DNA of 64,000 bases from Biscogniauxia marginata (lineage: Eukaryota; Ascomycota; Sordariomycetes; Xylariales; Xylariaceae), in contig MU404075.1 of assembly GCA_022695795.1 (NCBI GenBank), positions 248,001-312,000 on the forward strand, given 5' to 3'. Below, in pieces: positions 60,343-64,000 of the stretch. The translations under genes and the position numbers were made by a program. The notes below the pieces were generated by a model that was not told the DNA's origin, did not search any database, and saw only the letters and a list, made by a program, of their open reading frames with translations. Within the stretch, counting starts at the first letter, position 1, and each line of letters begins with the position of its first letter.

Positions 60343-61551
60343 GGTTAAATCTTTTTCATACCATTCGGGTCTACTTTTGGTCGAGAAATAATGTTACACT
60401 ATGACGTGACTTTGTCGCTGTTATTGTCTTTGGGGGCTGGAGGACTTGGTGCAGCTGAGGCCGACGTTATGGTATTTTCGTGGTGATAATGATGATTATG
60501 ATGATTAAGTCGATTCTATTATACATGGGTATTTAGGTAGCTCTCTCTTTATGTATTTCTTATCCATAGCAACTTATTATTTTATGATATCTGACATGAT
60601 AGTATCACAACTCACATGATACTTAAGGGATAATCTCATTTTAGAAAGCAAAGTTGTGATAACATAGAACAGTGTATGTTGGCAGTGCACAAACAAATGT
60701 GCTCGACACTAGATACCATCACCCTGGCAGCACGAGTTCTACAACAATTGCAAGGAGATTGTTGAAACTGACCTAGGCCATCTTTTTATTTAGCCTCTTG
60801 TTATTTCCTCACTATGTGAAAGTTTAGATAGGCCTTAACACGATTTCCCCCATCAGTAACGGAACGCTTTAGTATGCAACGGTTGAAATAACATATGGTT
60901 GTAGCTAGTACTTTGTAGCTAGGAGCAGGCGTGTAGGTAATCACCTAGTCGTGTGCGGCGACCATCCCTTTGCGCAGATCCTCTGAGGCGTTCCGCTGCA
61001 TCCGAGCTTGTATAGAGCGCCGGGTAGGTAAGTACTTTACATTTGCACTAGTGGGCTAAAAGCTGGGGATAGCGTTTGACCCTGAAAAGGGGGGGCTCCT
61101 TTGCCTGCTCGTATACTGGTTACACCTTATAAATCAGCAGGATGGTGTGTCGCACAACAGGTAAGGTTGCAATATTTAGGGTATCAATGGCAATTTAACA
61201 CATCGATCGCTACTTTGAAGTGGCGGAGGTAGATAATTCTAAGACTTCTGAGCGAAGGTGAGACATGGCCGCATTGTACCCTATCATGCGGAAGCAGCCT
61301 CATACTAATTTCGATGAAAACTGCCAGGTTCTTAACATGTACGGGCAATTTAAAGCTATCAGCTACAGTGTCTTCATAAGGGTCAAAATGGTCGATAGGC
61401 ACACGCTGAAAAGCACGGTTACACCAGGGGGAATAACATTCACATTAGTTCTTGTTATCTCTCATGGATGTCCCAAGTGGACGGGGATCCTAGTATGTAC
61501 CCAATACGGTACAAAGACTGTTCTTCCCTTACATTACATACCCCCTTTCAC
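60343..61551. other. Intergenic region, nothing recognised
   Basis: About 1.2 kb downstream of the fusion gene. The first 200 bp should hold its 3' end. ORFs at 61184-61402 and 61265-61558 on opposite strands overlap and have no family features. Confidence 0.4.
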
Positions 61552-61807
61552 ACACTAGGCACTAGCCACGATATAAAGCCACCTTACATATTAATATTAA
61601 CTATATCAATCTCTTATACTAATAAATAAAATAACAATAATAATAACAATAATAATGACATTTTTTAAATTCTTTTATAATTATATTAACTCATTTTTCA
61701 AAATTATATAATCAACTTTATACGGGTCATTATTATATTATAAAGTACTTATATCATGTATTGAAAAATGAGCATTACGCTTATCTACCCCATATATGAC
61801 TAGTGTG
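61552..61807. repeat. Small AT-rich insertion, possible MITE relic
   Basis: About 256 bp of AT-rich DNA bounded by CACACTAG on the left and its inverse CTAGTGTG on the right. Inside is a perfect 12-bp inverted pair, CTCATTTTTCAA (61690-61701) and TTGAAAAATGAG (61761-61772). Composition differs sharply from both flanks. No coding capacity. Confidence 0.45.
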
Positions 61808-62169
61808 GGAGCAACAGGGAGAAAATAGGCGTTTCGCTCTCAGCCATACAAGGAACTCCTATTCCGATCGATCTTGGTCTCATCGACTTGGCCAGGAACC
61901 ATTTTGTGAGAGGCAAGGGACCGCCCCCGGTCACTGATAGGTCATAAAATCTATTGGGTGGGGGCTGTAAGGCAGGCACGACAGAGGACTGACCTACTAA
62001 CTGGCTGAGTTCTTATCCGCAGATCCAATGAACAGAAGCCGGGCGTGAGGAGATAAAAGATGACAGGAGGATGGTCACCCATGTGGCCATAGTAATAGCA
62101 GGTACTGTAGGCTTTGGATGCTAAGCTGCGGCTGTGGTGTGTCAGAAAGTAAGCGAGAAAATAAAACAC
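61808..62169. other. Intergenic, nothing recognised
   Basis: Normal-composition DNA between two AT-rich patches. The minus-strand ORF at 61951-62169 has no recognisable features. Confidence 0.35.
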
Positions 62170-62500
62170 AAGGGTGGCATCTTTTATAAAATAATTATAT
62201 TAACCATCTATAGGGGTGGTACAAGCCGGAGGCCTTAAATTCAAAATTCTCGTTAGTTAATTTAAAATTGCCATTTATTATTAGTTATTATTATTATATT
62301 TTATATTATTTAAAATATAATATTTATTAAAATAATTAAAATTTATAATTTTAATAAACTTTTATAAATTAAAAAACTAAAAATAATTTAATAGTTAATA
62401 TAATATTTATTTTAACTTATGTTATTTTGTTTTATTAATATAAAAATTCCTTTTTCCCTTTTATTATTATTATAAATCTTTTCATTGCCACGTGCTTTAT
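62170..62500. repeat. AT-rich patch of degraded repeat character
   Basis: About 330 bp, mostly A/T with a TATAGGGGTGGTACAAGCC block near 62208-62228. That block nearly matches the one just outside the left edge of the retroelement island (about 35547-35563). It probably represents a small RIP-mutated repeat close to the methyltransferase promoter. Confidence 0.45.
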
Positions 62501-62641
62501 AGTTTCGGTTTCGCGTCGAGAATCAAGTTAATCATAAAAATTGATTTTGATTCATTCACTTGTGTATGACATTACGGTTTTCACGAATTGGGAGATCAAC
62601 GATTATCTTTACCAACCAGATTTACTCTTTGCAGTCTCACT

Positions 62642-64000
62642 ATGCCTTCCATTGATGCCTCCAGCGTTGATGCTCTAGTGCAGCAGATCGAATTGATTGT
62701 TCGCCATGCTGAAACTAATCCTGAGCTCATCAACGAGACTCTACGTCGCCGATTAGGCGAGGCTGGGTCGAAGTTATCCATGGTTATGGAACCACCTCAT
62801 GAGACTGTTCATAGAATCGGTGGCACTGTAAGTCCTCCATACTATTCTGGCGACTTAGACTGCTAATAGACCTGTAAACCAGCCATTACAGGCAGCGCTT
62901 GCTCATGTTGGCATCGAAAAGGGCATCTTCAAGCTCATCACTAGCCATGATAACCTCGGTGTCTCCGGCTTGACTCTGGCCCAGCAGACTAAGACTGATC
63001 CTAGCTTGATGAGTAAGTAGTCACGGCGTTACAGGCTTGAGTACCAAACTTACTATTCGTAGAACGCCTTTTACGTTACTACCAGTCCCTTGGAATGGTG
63101 TCTCAGCTCGGCGAAGACAGCTTTGGCCCGAGTAACATTACCAAGAACCTAACATCCCCTATTTGCAGCGTTGGAATCACCTTCTAGTAAGTATTATTTG
63201 AGTCATCTCAAATAATCAACTTATTAACCACATTAACAACATGAAGTTTCCAGGTTTTAAGTCAGGCCTTCCTCGCAGTTCCCCAACTCCTAAATGAAAT
63301 TAACTATAAGAACCCGACCGATCCGAACTTGTGCGCCTGGAATATCGCACACCAGACGGATGAACCTCCTTGGAAATGGCTTCAAGCCCATCCGGAACTC
63401 TCGGCAACCGTATCGAATTGGATGGCAGTGCATCGCGATGGCCTCCCGAGCTTTTTGGATGCAATCGACTTTGAGCAGGAGTTTGGACAAGAAACAACCG
63501 AGTCTACGCCCTTGCTTGTCGATGTAGGCGGAGGAGTTGGTCAACAATGCGTAGCTTTCCGACAGAGACATCCTACTCTTCCTGGTCGCGTTATTCTTCA
63601 AGACTTACCACAAGTCATCGCACAGGCGGAGTCAAGCCCCCTTCCAGGCTTCCGAGACGGTGGTATTGAAGTACAAGCCCACAACTTCTTCACCCCACAG
63701 CCGGTAAAAGGTAAAATATTCTAGTTATCTCGGTGGGAATTCACATTTCAACGAAATCTGACTTTTTCCTCGTAGGGGCTCGCGCTTATTATCTTCGCAA
63801 CATTCTCCACAACTTTACCGATGACGACTGCCGAAAGATCTTAGAAGGCATCAAGCTCAGTATGAGCCAACAGTCTGTGATTCTAATCGACGAAATAGTC
63901 CTCTCTGAAACCGGCGCTCCGTTGACAGCTTCTCAGATGGACATGACTATGCTGACCAGTCAAGCCGCGAGGGAACGCTCGGAAATTGATTGGAAATCTT
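62642..64000 (+). CDS. O-methyltransferase (class I SAM-dependent, fungal secondary-metabolism type), cut by window end
   Basis: SAM-dependent O-methyltransferase of the family that includes sterigmatocystin O-methyltransferases. Model so far: join(62642..62827, 62892..63012, 63063..63186, 63247..63710, 63776..>64000); every junction keeps the frame. An N-terminal dimerisation region (AALAHVGIEKGIFKLI, LMKRLLRYYQSLGMV) is followed by the SAM-binding motif VDVGGGVGQQ at 235-244, then AHNFFTPQPVKGARAYYLRNILHNFTDDDC, whose His-Asn-Phe text is the usual active-site region. The C-terminal end lies beyond the window. I start at MPSIDASS; an upstream in-frame ATG at 62588 adds an unlike extension. 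It lies 2.3 kb from the fusion gene and is plausibly the next cluster member, but its substrate is unknown. Confidence 0.9.

Overview
This window reads as a chromosome arm of a filamentous ascomycete (Pezizomycotina, most likely Sordariomycetes). The evidence is short GT-AG introns of about 50-150 bp with CTAAC-like branch sites, a fungal TAF1 and an RlmA-type MADS factor, a highly reducing polyketide synthase (HR-PKS), UstYa/DUF3328 proteins, and a 17-kb AT-rich island of Ty3/gypsy elements degraded in the manner of repeat-induced point mutation (RIP). The genus cannot be named from the sequence. All gene models were spliced by eye.

Layout. (1) 1-14.5 kb holds conserved housekeeping genes: TAF1 of TFIID and a MADS-box factor of the Rlm1/RlmA type, separated by 7.6 kb with no gene I can support. 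(2) 14.5-18.9 kb shows no gene. (3) 18.9-35.3 kb is a secondary-metabolite locus that looks decayed. It holds a multi-exon HR-PKS with one in-frame stop and two apparent one-base losses, a rhodopsin-domain (PTH11-like) membrane-protein gene with one in-frame stop, an intact flavin monooxygenase with a GC-AG intron, and a medium-chain reductase with two frame changes and one stop. (4) 35.57-52.4 kb is the AT-rich island: two gypsy elements in tandem sharing a central LTR, both coding on the minus strand, plus an LTR fragment, an inverted LTR, a solo LTR with a 5-bp target duplication and a foldback/MITE-like element. (5) 52.9-64 kb is an apparently intact biosynthetic cluster: DMATS-type prenyltransferase, cytochrome P450, UstYa-type protein, a fusion gene, and an O-methyltransferase cut by the window end.

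The most interesting gene is at 59457-60342. One protein carries a secretion signal, three tandem copies of an NWY(A/S)DSA-type repeat each followed by a dibasic site, and then a C-terminal region with two HxxHC motifs. It looks like a fungal RiPP precursor (dikaritin/ustiloxin type) fused to its own UstYa-like oxidase. With the neighbouring second UstYa protein, P450, prenyltransferase and methyltransferase it suggests a modified, possibly prenylated, ribosomal cyclic peptide pathway whose precursor may help to modify itself. The motifs and the fusion are seen in the sequence. The function is inference.
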